NCBI GenBank assembly: GCA_964611345.1
Contig: CAZSYU010000010.1
Coordinates: 6,988-70,987 of the forward strand
Direction: 5' to 3'
Source of the DNA: JALZVT01 sp964611345
GTDB lineage: Bacteria > Pseudomonadota > Gammaproteobacteria > Pseudomonadales > Azotimanducaceae
Length of the DNA stretch: 64,000 bases
Shown in pieces: positions 34,723 through 43,441 of the stretch. Every line of letters starts with the position of its first letter. The stretch's first letter is position 1. The notes under the pieces were generated by a model. The model did no database searches and was not told where the DNA came from. It saw only the letters and a list, made by a program, of their open reading frames with translations. The translations under genes were made by a program, and so were the position numbers.

Positions 34723-37443
34723 TCATGAGAGCTCTCGCGCGACTTCCGTCGATTCGAACACTTCGATCTGGTCACCCGGTTTGACATCAGTGTAGTTCTT
34801 CACACCAATACCGCACTCGGTACCGCTACGCACTTCGTTAACATCATCCTTGAAACGCCGCAGCGACTCTAGCTCCCCTTCGAAAATAACCACGTTGTCA
34901 CGCAGCACACGAATCTTCTTGCTGCGATAGACCGTGCCTTCGGTAACCATACAACCCGCGATTTGGCCGAACTTTGGCGAGCGGAATACATCTCGTACCT
35001 CGGCAATGCCTACGATCTCTTCGCGAATTTCTGGCGCCAGCATGCCTGACAGAATTTGCGTTACATCATCGAGCAATTCGTAGATCACGCTGTAATAGCG
35101 CAAGTCCATGCCTTCTCGTTCGATAAAGGTCTTGGCAGTACTATCGGCGCGCACATTAAAGCCAAATATCGCAGCACCGTAGGTGAGCGCCATGTTTGCA
35201 TCCGACTCTGTGATGCCACCAACGCCAGAACCAAGAATTTGCACCGACACTTCGTCGTTACCAATACCGGCACAAGCCTGGATGATTGCCTCGAGCGAGC
35301 CGCGTACATCGGCCTTAACAACCAGCTTAAGAACGCGTTTATCGCCGTCTTGCATGTTCGCGAACATGTTCTCAATCTTGGCGGCCTGTTGCTGCGCCTG
35401 ACGTTGTTCCGTGAGCTTGTCAGCCCGGAACTCGGCAAGTTCCCGCGCCTGCTTTTCATCGGTCACAACCCCAAATTCATCGCCAGCGCCCGGTGTGCCA
35501 TTGAGACCTAACACTTCAACCGGCATAGATGGGCCTGCGGATTTAACCTGCGCGCCCTTGTCGTCGATCATGGCGCGAACCCGACCGTGGAATTCACCAG
35601 CAAGAATAATGTCGCCTTGCTTCAGCGTGCCATTTTGCACTAACACGGTAGCAACCGGACCACGTCCGCGATCGAGTCGCGATTCGATGACTACGCCGCG
35701 TCCGGGGGCATCCGGAACCGCTTCCAGCTCAAGCAACTCAGCTTGCAGCAGCACAGATTCGAGCAGCGCATCAATGCCTTCGCCCGTAATCGCACTCACT
35801 GGCATAAATTGCGTATCACCGCCCCAGTCTTCTGGAATCACTTCGATAGCGGCCAGCTCATTCTTGACACGCTCAGCGTCGGCACCCTCCAGATCCATCT
35901 TATTCACCGCAACAACCAATGGCACCTCAGCCGCTTTAGCGTGCTGCACGGCTTCTTTGGTTTGTGGCATCACACCATCATCGGCAGCCACTACCAGGAT
36001 GACTACATCCGTAGACTTGGCGCCACGAGCCCGCATGGAGGTAAAGGCCGCGTGTCCGGGCGTATCAATAAAGCTGATCTGCCCCTGCGGAATTTCAACG
36101 TTATAAGCGCCTATGTGCTGCGTTATACCACCCGCCTCGCCAGAGGTTACGCGTGCCTTGCGAATGTAGTCGAGCAAAGAGGTCTTACCGTGGTCAACGT
36201 GACCCATAACTGTGACAACCGGTGGCCGCGGCTCTGCGTCACCAACAATTGCCAACTGCTGCTCTAGTGCCTCTTCGATGGCATCGTCAGAAACGATGGT
36301 AACCGTGTGGCCCATCTCTTCGACCACCAGTGTCGCGGTATCCTGATCGAGCACCTGGTTGATGGTGGCCATTACACCCAGCCCCATCAACACCTTGATT
36401 ACTTCGCCGGCCTTAATCGACATACGCTGAGCGAGCTCGCCCACGGTAATGACATCACCCAGTTCAACTTCGATTTGCTTGAACTCGGTAGGCTTCTCAA
36501 AATCACCGCCCTGCATTTCGACATGCACCGTAGTAGCGCGGCGTTTGGTGCGACGCTTGTCACCTTTCAGCGACAGTTCGCGACGACCGCCGCGACCGCG
36601 GGGACCACCGCGCTCCCGACGATGCTTGTCTTTATCTTTACCTGCACCGCGACGCCCACCTTTTTCAGCGGCTTGCACTTCGGCCTGGGCCTTGGCAGCT
36701 TGCTCGGCTGGTGATTCTTGCTCGGGCGCAGCTGCGGCGGCCGCTTTACGTTTGCGTTGGGTTTCTTCCTCGGCAATACGCTGACGTTCTTTCTCTTCCC
36801 GGGCGCGAGCCACACTTTCTTTGCGGGATTCTGCTTCGCGCCTGGATTGCTCAGACGCTGCGATTCGGGAGTTTTCGATTTCTCGGTTGCGCAGCCGTTC
36901 CTGCTCTACCGCGCTGAGCCTTCTGGGCTTGTCAGACTCTTCATCCTCTGCAACCGGTTCTGGTTCGGGCTCGGACAAAACTTCCGGTTCAGCAGCGACA
37001 ACTTCTTCTGTACCGGGTGCATCAGCCACCTCAGGGGCTTCAACGGGCTCAGGCACTTCCGCCTGCGGCGTTTCAACCACAGGTTCTTCTACAGGTACAG
37101 GAGCCTCTTCAACAACCTCTTTGGCAGGCTCAGGTGGAAGCTCACTACGCTTGACGAAGGTTCGCTTCTTGCGAACCTCCACGTTTACCGTGCGACCACC
37201 ACGGCCGCCCCCCGTTTTCAGGGTGGCGGACTGCTTGCGTCGCATGGTGATTTGCTTCGGCTTCGAGTCTGACGTATCCCCGTGCGATTTACGCAGCGAC
37301 ATCAGTAGAGTCTTCTTCTGCTCGTCTGTAACCACGTCGTTTTCAGTGGTGTGAGGCAGGCCCGCGTCTTTCATCTGTGAAAGCAGACGCTCAACCGGTG
37401 CACCAACTGTCTCTGCGAGTTGTTTGACCGTTTGTTCCGACAT
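34723..37443 (-). CDS. infB: Translation initiation factor IF-2
   Basis: A GTPase that places fMet-tRNA on the 30S subunit. The 906 residues have an IF2-N domain at the start (VKQLAETVGAPVERLLSQM), a long Glu/Pro/Ala-rich and Arg/Lys-rich linker, a second IF2-N domain (VGELAQRMSIKAGEVIKVLM), then the G domain with GHVDHGKTSLLD, DTPGHAAF and NKMDLEGAD, followed by domains II-IV. It follows nusA after 62 bases in the standard operon. Confidence 0.97.
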   Translation of the reverse strand: MSEQTVKQLAETVGAPVERLLSQMKDAGLPHTTENDVVTDEQKKTLLMSLRKSHGDTSDSKPKQITMRRKQSATLKTGGGRGGRTVNVEVRKKRTFVKRSELPPEPAKEVVEEAPVPVEEPVVETPQAEVPEPVEAPEVADAPGTEEVVAAEPEVLSEPEPEPVAEDEESDKPRRLSAVEQERLRNREIENSRIAASEQSRREAESRKESVARAREEKERQRIAEEETQRKRKAAAAAAPEQESPAEQAAKAQAEVQAAEKGGRRGAGKDKDKHRRERGGPRGRGGRRELSLKGDKRRTKRRATTVHVEMQGGDFEKPTEFKQIEVELGDVITVGELAQRMSIKAGEVIKVLMGLGVMATINQVLDQDTATLVVEEMGHTVTIVSDDAIEEALEQQLAIVGDAEPRPPVVTVMGHVDHGKTSLLDYIRKARVTSGEAGGITQHIGAYNVEIPQGQISFIDTPGHAAFTSMRARGAKSTDVVILVVAADDGVMPQTKEAVQHAKAAEVPLVVAVNKMDLEGADAERVKNELAAIEVIPEDWGGDTQFMPVSAITGEGIDALLESVLLQAELLELEAVPDAPGRGVVIESRLDRGRGPVATVLVQNGTLKQGDIILAGEFHGRVRAMIDDKGAQVKSAGPSMPVEVLGLNGTPGAGDEFGVVTDEKQARELAEFRADKLTEQRQAQQQAAKIENMFANMQDGDKRVLKLVVKADVRGSLEAIIQACAGIGNDEVSVQILGSGVGGITESDANMALTYGAAIFGFNVRADSTAKTFIEREGMDLRYYSVIYELLDDVTQILSGMLAPEIREEIVGIAEVRDVFRSPKFGQIAGCMVTEGTVYRSKKIRVLRDNVVIFEGELESLRRFKDDVNEVRSGTECGIGVKNYTDVKPGDQIEVFESTEVARELS

Positions 37444-37505
37444 TCTTTTCCTCTTACCTGCCTGCTAGCTCGTTACCGCGTACTGTTATCAAGATCCGAT
37501 CGCCC

Positions 37506-39029
37506 TTAGGCCGCCGTCTCCTCAGTATCTGCATCTTCCTCAAACCACGGTGCTCGCGCTGTCATAATCAACGCGGCCGCTTTTTCTTCACCGAGCTCTT
37601 CTTCAATATCCAGTAGATCTGGCACACCCAGATCCGCCAGATCTTCCATAGTGACCACTTCGTTGGCCGCAAGCTTGAATGCAAGCGTACGTTCCATGCC
37701 TTCCATGTTCAGCAAATCGTCGGCCGGTTGCACATCGCCAAGGGCTTCTTCAGACGCGAGATCACGCGTCAAAATGGCGTCCTTGGCGCGGTTGCGCAGC
37801 TCTTCAACGATCTCTTCATCCAGTCCGTCGATCGCCAGCAACTCCTCTTTAGGAACATAGGCCACTTCATCAACAGTGGTAAAACCTTCTTCAACCAAAA
37901 CCCCGGCCATGTCTTCATCGACACCCAGGCTATCCATAAAGTCGCCGACGTACGTCTTGGCTTCTTCTTCTTGCTTCGCGATCGCATCATCTTCGGTCAT
38001 GATGTTCAGCTTCCAGCCGGTCAAATCGCTCGCCAGGCGCACATTCTGACCGCCGCGACCAATCGCCTGCGCAAGATTATCTTCGCTAACCGCAATATCC
38101 ATTTCATGCGTGTCTTCGTCGAGCATGATGGATTCAACTTCGGCGGGCGCCATGGCATTAATCGCAAGCTGCGCCGCGTTTTCGTTCCAGGGCACAATAT
38201 CGATGCGCTCACCGGCGAGCTCGCCAGATACTGCCTGCACCCGCGAACCGCGCATACCTACACAAGCACCTACCGGATCGATGCGTCCATCATTGGTGTG
38301 TACCGCAATCTTTGCGCGCGAGCCCGGATCACGAGCCGCGCCACGAATCTCGATGATGTCTTCGGAAATTTCAGGCACTTCCACCTTAAACAGCTCGATC
38401 AACATCTCAGGTGAGGTGCGGGTCAGCAGCAACTGCGGACCACGAGCTTCGGGCTGGATTTCTTTCAGCAACGCTCGCAAGCGATCACCAATCCGAAACG
38501 TTTCCCGAGGAATAAGCGCATCACGCAGCAAAATGGCCTCAGCGTTGTTGCCTAAATCGACAATCACCGTGTCGCGACCGGTTTTCTTAACCGTGCCACT
38601 CACCAGCGTGTTCAGCTTGGGTGTGTATTCCTCAACCACCATCGCGCGCTCAGCCTCACGCACTTTCTGCACAATCACCTGCTTTGCAGTCTGTGCAGCA
38701 ATGCGGCCAAACTCGACCGACTCAACAGGCTCCTCATAGAAGTCGCCGAGCTGCAAGGATTCATCCTTTTCCTGCGCCTGGTCAACCGTCAGGTTGGCCT
38801 CAGAGTTAAACTCTTCCACTTCAAGAATATTAACGATTTCCCAAGTGCGGAAAGTTTCGTAATCGCCGCTGTCGCGGTCGATCGCAACGCGAAACTCTGA
38901 CTCTTCGCCGTATTTCTTTTTAGTTGCCGTGGCTAGCGCGAGCTCAATGGCACCAAAGATCACATCTTTAGCAACACCCTTCTCGTGGGCTACAGTTTCT
39001 ACCACCAACAGTACTTCTTTACCGTTCAT
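37506..39029 (-). CDS. nusA: Transcription termination/antitermination factor NusA
   Basis: Binds RNA polymerase and controls pausing, termination and antitermination. The 507 residues show the N-terminal polymerase-binding domain, the S1 domain (LVSGTVKKTGRDTVIVDLG), two KH domains (GACVGMRGSRVQAV and AIGRGGQNVRLASDL), and two acidic C-terminal repeats as in gammaproteobacteria. Its ATG overlaps the rimP stop (ATGA). Confidence 0.96.
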   Translation of the reverse strand: MNGKEVLLVVETVAHEKGVAKDVIFGAIELALATATKKKYGEESEFRVAIDRDSGDYETFRTWEIVNILEVEEFNSEANLTVDQAQEKDESLQLGDFYEEPVESVEFGRIAAQTAKQVIVQKVREAERAMVVEEYTPKLNTLVSGTVKKTGRDTVIVDLGNNAEAILLRDALIPRETFRIGDRLRALLKEIQPEARGPQLLLTRTSPEMLIELFKVEVPEISEDIIEIRGAARDPGSRAKIAVHTNDGRIDPVGACVGMRGSRVQAVSGELAGERIDIVPWNENAAQLAINAMAPAEVESIMLDEDTHEMDIAVSEDNLAQAIGRGGQNVRLASDLTGWKLNIMTEDDAIAKQEEEAKTYVGDFMDSLGVDEDMAGVLVEEGFTTVDEVAYVPKEELLAIDGLDEEIVEELRNRAKDAILTRDLASEEALGDVQPADDLLNMEGMERTLAFKLAANEVVTMEDLADLGVPDLLDIEEELGEEKAAALIMTARAPWFEEDADTEETAA

Positions 39030-39607
39030 GCATTCTTTTCCGGTTGGCGACCTGCTTTGCCCTTGGCGGGCTTGCGGTCAGACTCGTCAAAAGTGGGCAC
39101 TACCTGTGCCTTCTGAATTGTTTCGATGGGCAGTAAAAATTCTTCCCCATCGATTTGAATGACCGCTTCGTTGTCTTCTACGCCAACGAGCTGGCCAACA
39201 AATTTTTTGCGTCCGTCGAATGGAAAACTCAATCGAACGTCTAGCATCTCACCCACCATCCGCGTGTACTGCTCGGGATGGAACAACTGTCGATCAAGGC
39301 CCGGCGAGCTCACCTCAAGGGTGTATTCGCCGTTGATTGCCTCTTCTACGTCTAAAAGCTCACTCACCTGACGCGATACCCGTTCACAGTCATCGATAGA
39401 GATGCCTGCCTGGGTCTCTGGTGCGGCCTCAACAGCACAAGCGTTGGACTCTTTCTCCAGGTCTTTCTCTATATAGACACGCAACACTGAATGTTTGCCT
39501 TGCGACAAATAGTTGATACCCCACACGCGACAGCCGAGCGCCACTACTGTGGGCTCGATCAACTCTTCAATTTGTCGCTCGCGGCGATTCAATTCACCTG
39601 GCTCCAT
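39026..39607 (-). CDS. rimP: Ribosome maturation factor RimP
   Basis: Needed for 30S maturation. Motifs include EELIEPTVVALGCRVWGINYL, the conserved GISIDDCERVSRQVSELLD, and YTLEVSSPGLDRQLF. At 193 residues it is longer than E. coli RimP (about 150) because of an insert around residues 50-65 and a basic tail. It is the first protein gene of the rimP-nusA-infB-rbfA-truB-rpsO-pnp unit, with the initiator tRNA gene about 360 bp upstream as in E. coli. Confidence 0.93.
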   Translation of the reverse strand: MEPGELNRRERQIEELIEPTVVALGCRVWGINYLSQGKHSVLRVYIEKDLEKESNACAVEAAPETQAGISIDDCERVSRQVSELLDVEEAINGEYTLEVSSPGLDRQLFHPEQYTRMVGEMLDVRLSFPFDGRKKFVGQLVGVEDNEAVIQIDGEEFLLPIETIQKAQVVPTFDESDRKPAKGKAGRQPEKNA

Positions 39608-39967
39608 TACCTATCAATGCAACGACTACCCAACACAAGGTTAGATTTCCGTCTGACCGGGATATCTGACTCCGAACACGGCGCCTGTCGTTTGATCTAA
39701 TACTTGGGTAATCAGATCGACACATTGGGCAGCTCGCCCCAGTCGAATGCGGGCGCCCAACCGATGCGGTGAGCCACCCTTGAATGTGAGCGGCGCCGCG
39801 GTAACAGGACCGCATCCGACATCACATCTATGTTGTCATCGACAGCTTGCACTCATCGGCCTAACCGATCAGCTCAGCGCTGCCTGAACACGTCCTGTGC
39901 TAAAAGACCCTTGGTTCCAGCTGCCAGCAAAGGCTGTCAGCCCAGAAGAAAGAGGCTTTCCAGAACT
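39608..39967. other. Leader/intergenic region between tRNA(fMet) and rimP
   Basis: A 360-bp stretch with no reading frame that looks like protein. It contains a small hairpin ATCGG-TTAGG-CCGAT on the minus strand and a GCTGACAGC/GCTGGCAGC pair just after the tRNA, which may serve tRNA end formation. I cannot place a convincing rimP promoter. Confidence 0.4.
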
Positions 39968-40044
<77 letters not shown>

Positions 40045-40124
40045 TCAGCGAAGGCGGAGTATACATCTATGCAACCCATAGGCAACAGTCTGAAAATGGT
40101 TGGGAGGAGCGGGTATTTGAAGCT

Positions 40125-40211
40125 TGGTGCCGAAGGCGAGACTCGAACTCGCACGCCCGTAAGAGCACTACCCCCTCAAGGTAGCGTGTCTACCAATTCC
40201 ACCACTTCGGC
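40125..40211 (-). tRNA. tRNA-Leu (anticodon GAG)
   Basis: An 87-nt class II tRNA with a long variable arm and encoded CCA. The anticodon loop TTGAGGG inside stem CTACC/GGTAG gives GAG, reading CUC and CUU. Position between secG and the initiator tRNA matches E. coli leuU. Confidence 0.95.
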
Positions 40212-40252
40212 ATGAAGCTTGTTCGGTCCTGCATGACGCGGGTTGAGGGCCC

Positions 40253-40705
40253 CTAGACGTCAGGAATGTCGGAATCTACCGCTTCCGTTTCTCCAGTCAA
40301 CTCTTGCGCATCAATTTGGGGAATATCGGTATCCAGCTCGGGAGCCAAATCGGGAAGGTCGGTGAGGTCTGGCAGCTCTGCCACAGGTTCAGCCTCTTCG
40401 CTCAGACCAGAGACGGGCGCGGTGATTTGGGGCATGCCCAGATCAGACAGCGCACCGGCACGCTCTTTCGCCGTATAAGCCAGGCCAAAGGCAATAAAAA
40501 AGAAGCCAACGGCTAACCAGGTGGTAAGGCGAGCCAAAAACGACGTTGACCCTGCACTGCCAAACATGGTGTTCGATGAGCCACCACCAAAGGCCGCGCC
40601 AACGTCAGCACCCTTGCCTTGTTGAATGAGAATCAGTACGCCAAGCGCAACCGCATCAACCACCAACAAGGTGAGCAGGATATTTTCCAAATTTTCTAAC
40701 GACAT
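40253..40705 (-). CDS. secG: Protein translocase subunit SecG with acidic tail
   Basis: Inner-membrane Sec component that assists SecYE. Two membrane segments (ILLTLLVVDAVALGVLILIQQ and TTWLAVGFFFIAFGLAYT) flank the conserved GKGADVGAAFGGGSSNTMFGS loop. At 150 residues it has a C-terminal extension of about 65 residues rich in Asp, Glu, Leu and Pro (for example LPDLTDLPDLAPELDTDIPQ), of unknown role. It is followed by the tRNA-Leu and tRNA-fMet genes. Confidence 0.93.
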   Translation of the reverse strand: MSLENLENILLTLLVVDAVALGVLILIQQGKGADVGAAFGGGSSNTMFGSAGSTSFLARLTTWLAVGFFFIAFGLAYTAKERAGALSDLGMPQITAPVSGLSEEAEPVAELPDLTDLPDLAPELDTDIPQIDAQELTGETEAVDSDIPDV

Positions 40706-40761
40706 TATCTAACCTCTACACCAGAGACTTGGCGCGACCAGAGATCTCGGGGACGCGGAGA

Positions 40762-41535
40762 TTACCCAACTGCTCGCGCTATCGCCACAAATTTTTCGAC
40801 CGCGAGGGCCGCGCCACCCACCAGCCCGCCATCAATATCGGGCTGGCTGAACAGCTCTGCAGCGTTTTCGGGGTTAACGCTGCCGCCGTAGAGGATACGC
40901 ACTTTGCTGGCCAGGCTTGCGTCTCGAGTGGCCAGTGCTTGCCGAATAATCTCATGCATCTCCTGGGCCTGTTCGGGACTGGCCGTTTCACCGGTACCAA
41001 TGGCCCATACGGGCTCGTAGGCCACCATGCCCTGCTCCAGCCAGCCGGTTCCGGCGCTCTCCAGTACTGTATTTAGTTGCGCCAGCACCACGTCGGCCGC
41101 TCGATCGGCCCGGCGCTCCTCGATGGTCTCGCCCACGCAGAGTAGCGCGCGGACACCGGCCCGCTGGGCAGCCTGCACCTTGGCGGCCGTATCGGCATTG
41201 GTTTCGCCGAACAGCGCGCGGCGCTCTGAATGCCCAACCAACACCCAACCCACACCCATATCGGCCAACAGCTCGGCCGACTGCTCGCCCGTGAAGGCAC
41301 CTTTGATTTCTGCGTGAATATTCTGCGCCCCGATCGCCACTGCGGGCGGCAAGGCACGCCGCGCCAGGCCAAGGTGCGGTGCCGTTGGGAAAATCAGCAG
41401 TTCGGGGGCTGACTCAGACTGCCCATCCTCTGTTAAAGGTTGCGAAAGCGCAGAGGCCAGCTCGCTACCAAATTCTTCGATGAAGGCAACGCTGCCATGC
41501 ATTTTCCAGTTACCGGCAACTACACAAGTTCGCAC
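40762..41535 (-). CDS. tpiA: Triosephosphate isomerase
   Basis: Interconverts dihydroxyacetone phosphate and glyceraldehyde-3-phosphate. Catalytic residues are visible: Lys in AGNWKMHGS, His in VGHSERRALFGE, and Glu in AYEPVWAIGTG. Phosphate-binding motifs RILYGGSVNPENA and DGGLVGGAAL follow. The start is GTG and the length 257. The glmM-tpiA-secG order is common in gammaproteobacteria. Confidence 0.96.
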   Translation of the reverse strand: MRTCVVAGNWKMHGSVAFIEEFGSELASALSQPLTEDGQSESAPELLIFPTAPHLGLARRALPPAVAIGAQNIHAEIKGAFTGEQSAELLADMGVGWVLVGHSERRALFGETNADTAAKVQAAQRAGVRALLCVGETIEERRADRAADVVLAQLNTVLESAGTGWLEQGMVAYEPVWAIGTGETASPEQAQEMHEIIRQALATRDASLASKVRILYGGSVNPENAAELFSQPDIDGGLVGGAALAVEKFVAIARAVG

Positions 41536-41609
41536 GGGCGACTCCAGTGAAAAAGTGGAAACTGGATCTTATGCGTTAGGCCGCCAACAGGCGAGGGGGA
41601 GTGAGTGGC

Positions 41610-42992
41610 TTATTCCCCACCCGCTGCCGATACCGCTGCCGGTCCACGATGCCGGCCCGCGGACTCAACGTCCTCAACCAGTCGATCGGTGTACATAGCG
41701 ACTTCGTTCAGGTCTTCGCCTTCAACCATCACGCGTACTACCGGTTCGGTACCCGACGGCCGCAACAGTACACGACCGCGCGAACCAAGCTCTGCTTCAA
41801 CAGCACGAACCGCGGCCAGCACTTCGTCGCTCTGCGCGAGTTCCTTGGGGGCCGGAACAGAGACATTCTTCATAACCTGCGGCATTTTTTGCATGCCAGA
41901 TTTCAATTCTGCGAGGGTGCGGCCCGACTGGATCATCGGCAGCAACACCTGCAGGGCCGCAACAATACCGTCACCCGTGGTTGCTACGTCCAAACATATA
42001 ATATGTCCCGAGCTCTCACCGCCAAGCTTCCAGCTGCGGCTGGAGAGAGCTTCTTTAACATAGCGGTCACCAACGGCTGCGCGCACAAACGGAACATCCT
42101 GTGCTTTCAGAGCATTCTCAAGACCAAGATTGCTCATTACCGTGCCCACTACTCCGCCACCGAGAGTTTTCATCTCGGCGCGATGCGTGGCAATGATGTA
42201 CAGCAGTTCGTCGCCATCCACAATCTGACCGGTATGATCAACCATAGCCAGGCGGTCGCCGTCGCCATCAAAGGCAATGCCGATGTCAGCGCGCAACTCG
42301 AGCACCTTCGCAGCTAGCGCTTCTGGCGACGTAGAACCCACGCCGTCATTAATGTTGCGTCCGTCCGGCTCATTACCGATCACGAACACATCGGCACCAA
42401 GTTCTTCGAACACGCCAGGGGCCACGTCGTAGGTGGCACCGTGGGCGCAATCGAGCACGACACGCAATCCGCTCAAACGTACCGTTCGATCAACCGTGGC
42501 TTTGCAAAACTCAATGTAGCGACCGCGCGCATCTTCCATTCGTTCGGCCCGACCCAGTTTATCGGATGAAACACAGACCATTGGACGATCGAGCTCTGCC
42601 TCAATGGCAAGCTCGGTTTCATCGGGCAGCTTGTTACCAGAGCCATCAAAAAACTTAATGCCATTATCGTAGTAGGGGTTGTGCGAGGCAGAAATAACAA
42701 TGCCCGCGTCAGCGCGCAGCGTGCGTGTGAGATAAGCAACCGCTGGCGTAGGCATGGGACCCAGCAGGGAAACGTCTGCCCCGGCCGAAGACAATCCGGC
42801 TTCAAGTACAGATTCGAGCATGTAACCCGAGATGCGCGTGTCTTTGCCAATCAGGACTTTGCCAGTGCCAGTGCCGGAGAACACTCGACCCACAGCCCAA
42901 CCAAGGCGGAGGCAAAATTCTGGCGTAATTGGTGTTTGGCCAACCTTGCCTCGTACTCCGTCGGTACCAAAATACTCTCGTGAATCTGTCAT
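41610..42992 (-). CDS. glmM: Phosphoglucosamine mutase
   Basis: Converts glucosamine-6-phosphate to glucosamine-1-phosphate for peptidoglycan and LPS. Motifs are YFGTDGVRGKVGQ, the phospho-Ser loop GIVISASHNPYYDNGIKFF, the metal loop FDGDGDRLAMVD, GGESSGHIIC, and the C-terminal phosphate loop RPSGTEPVVRVMVEG. The ATG at 42992 follows GGGAAAAA and gives the usual start MTDSREYFGTDG; a GTG at 43013 is less likely. Confidence 0.96.
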   Translation of the reverse strand: MTDSREYFGTDGVRGKVGQTPITPEFCLRLGWAVGRVFSGTGTGKVLIGKDTRISGYMLESVLEAGLSSAGADVSLLGPMPTPAVAYLTRTLRADAGIVISASHNPYYDNGIKFFDGSGNKLPDETELAIEAELDRPMVCVSSDKLGRAERMEDARGRYIEFCKATVDRTVRLSGLRVVLDCAHGATYDVAPGVFEELGADVFVIGNEPDGRNINDGVGSTSPEALAAKVLELRADIGIAFDGDGDRLAMVDHTGQIVDGDELLYIIATHRAEMKTLGGGVVGTVMSNLGLENALKAQDVPFVRAAVGDRYVKEALSSRSWKLGGESSGHIICLDVATTGDGIVAALQVLLPMIQSGRTLAELKSGMQKMPQVMKNVSVPAPKELAQSDEVLAAVRAVEAELGSRGRVLLRPSGTEPVVRVMVEGEDLNEVAMYTDRLVEDVESAGRHRGPAAVSAAGGE

Positions 42993-43441
42993 AAGTTTTT
43001 CCCAATCTGGCACTGGCTATGTTCTCTGGGTTGCGCGACGATGGGTCGTCAGTTCACCCACGCGCCACCTTAATTTTAGGATGTGATCGAGAGGTTCTCC
43101 GAACCCCAATCTGGTTCGATCGCGACGCGCCTTTCGACGAGTCCCGCTGCTCGATGCTTCCGCATCTGGTCTGCCAGAAACTCTTGTGCCTGTTAGGCAC
43201 TTCCCTGTAGTACAGCTGCTCCTGCATCGTACGATTCCTGCCGAAGCCATCGCATCGCTCTCGATCACGTGGTCGATCGCTCCCAGTCTCTCGGGCCGCC
43301 AGTTCATCACTGGCATCGACGGACCCATGGTATCTGGCTGCCTGAGCCCTTCAACGACAGGCATCACACAGCGGCACTTTTGGCTAGGGCCGATCAGACC
43401 GATTGCGGCAAAACGTGCGATAGCACGCTCGGAGCGCGCGC
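42993..43441. other. Gap between glmM and ftsH where folP is usually found
   Basis: About 450 bp with no supportable gene. In many gammaproteobacteria folP (dihydropteroate synthase) lies here. I see no LNVTPDSF, GPSRK or similar DHPS motif on the minus strand, so neither a gene nor a clear remnant is present. Several GATCGA/CGATC and CACGTG elements occur but no obvious promoter. Confidence 0.45.

Noticed and set aside
43017..43367. 116-codon frame in the glmM-ftsH gap as a possible folP or remnant
   Set aside because: Arg/Ser-rich with none of the DHPS motifs; no other frame shows them either.
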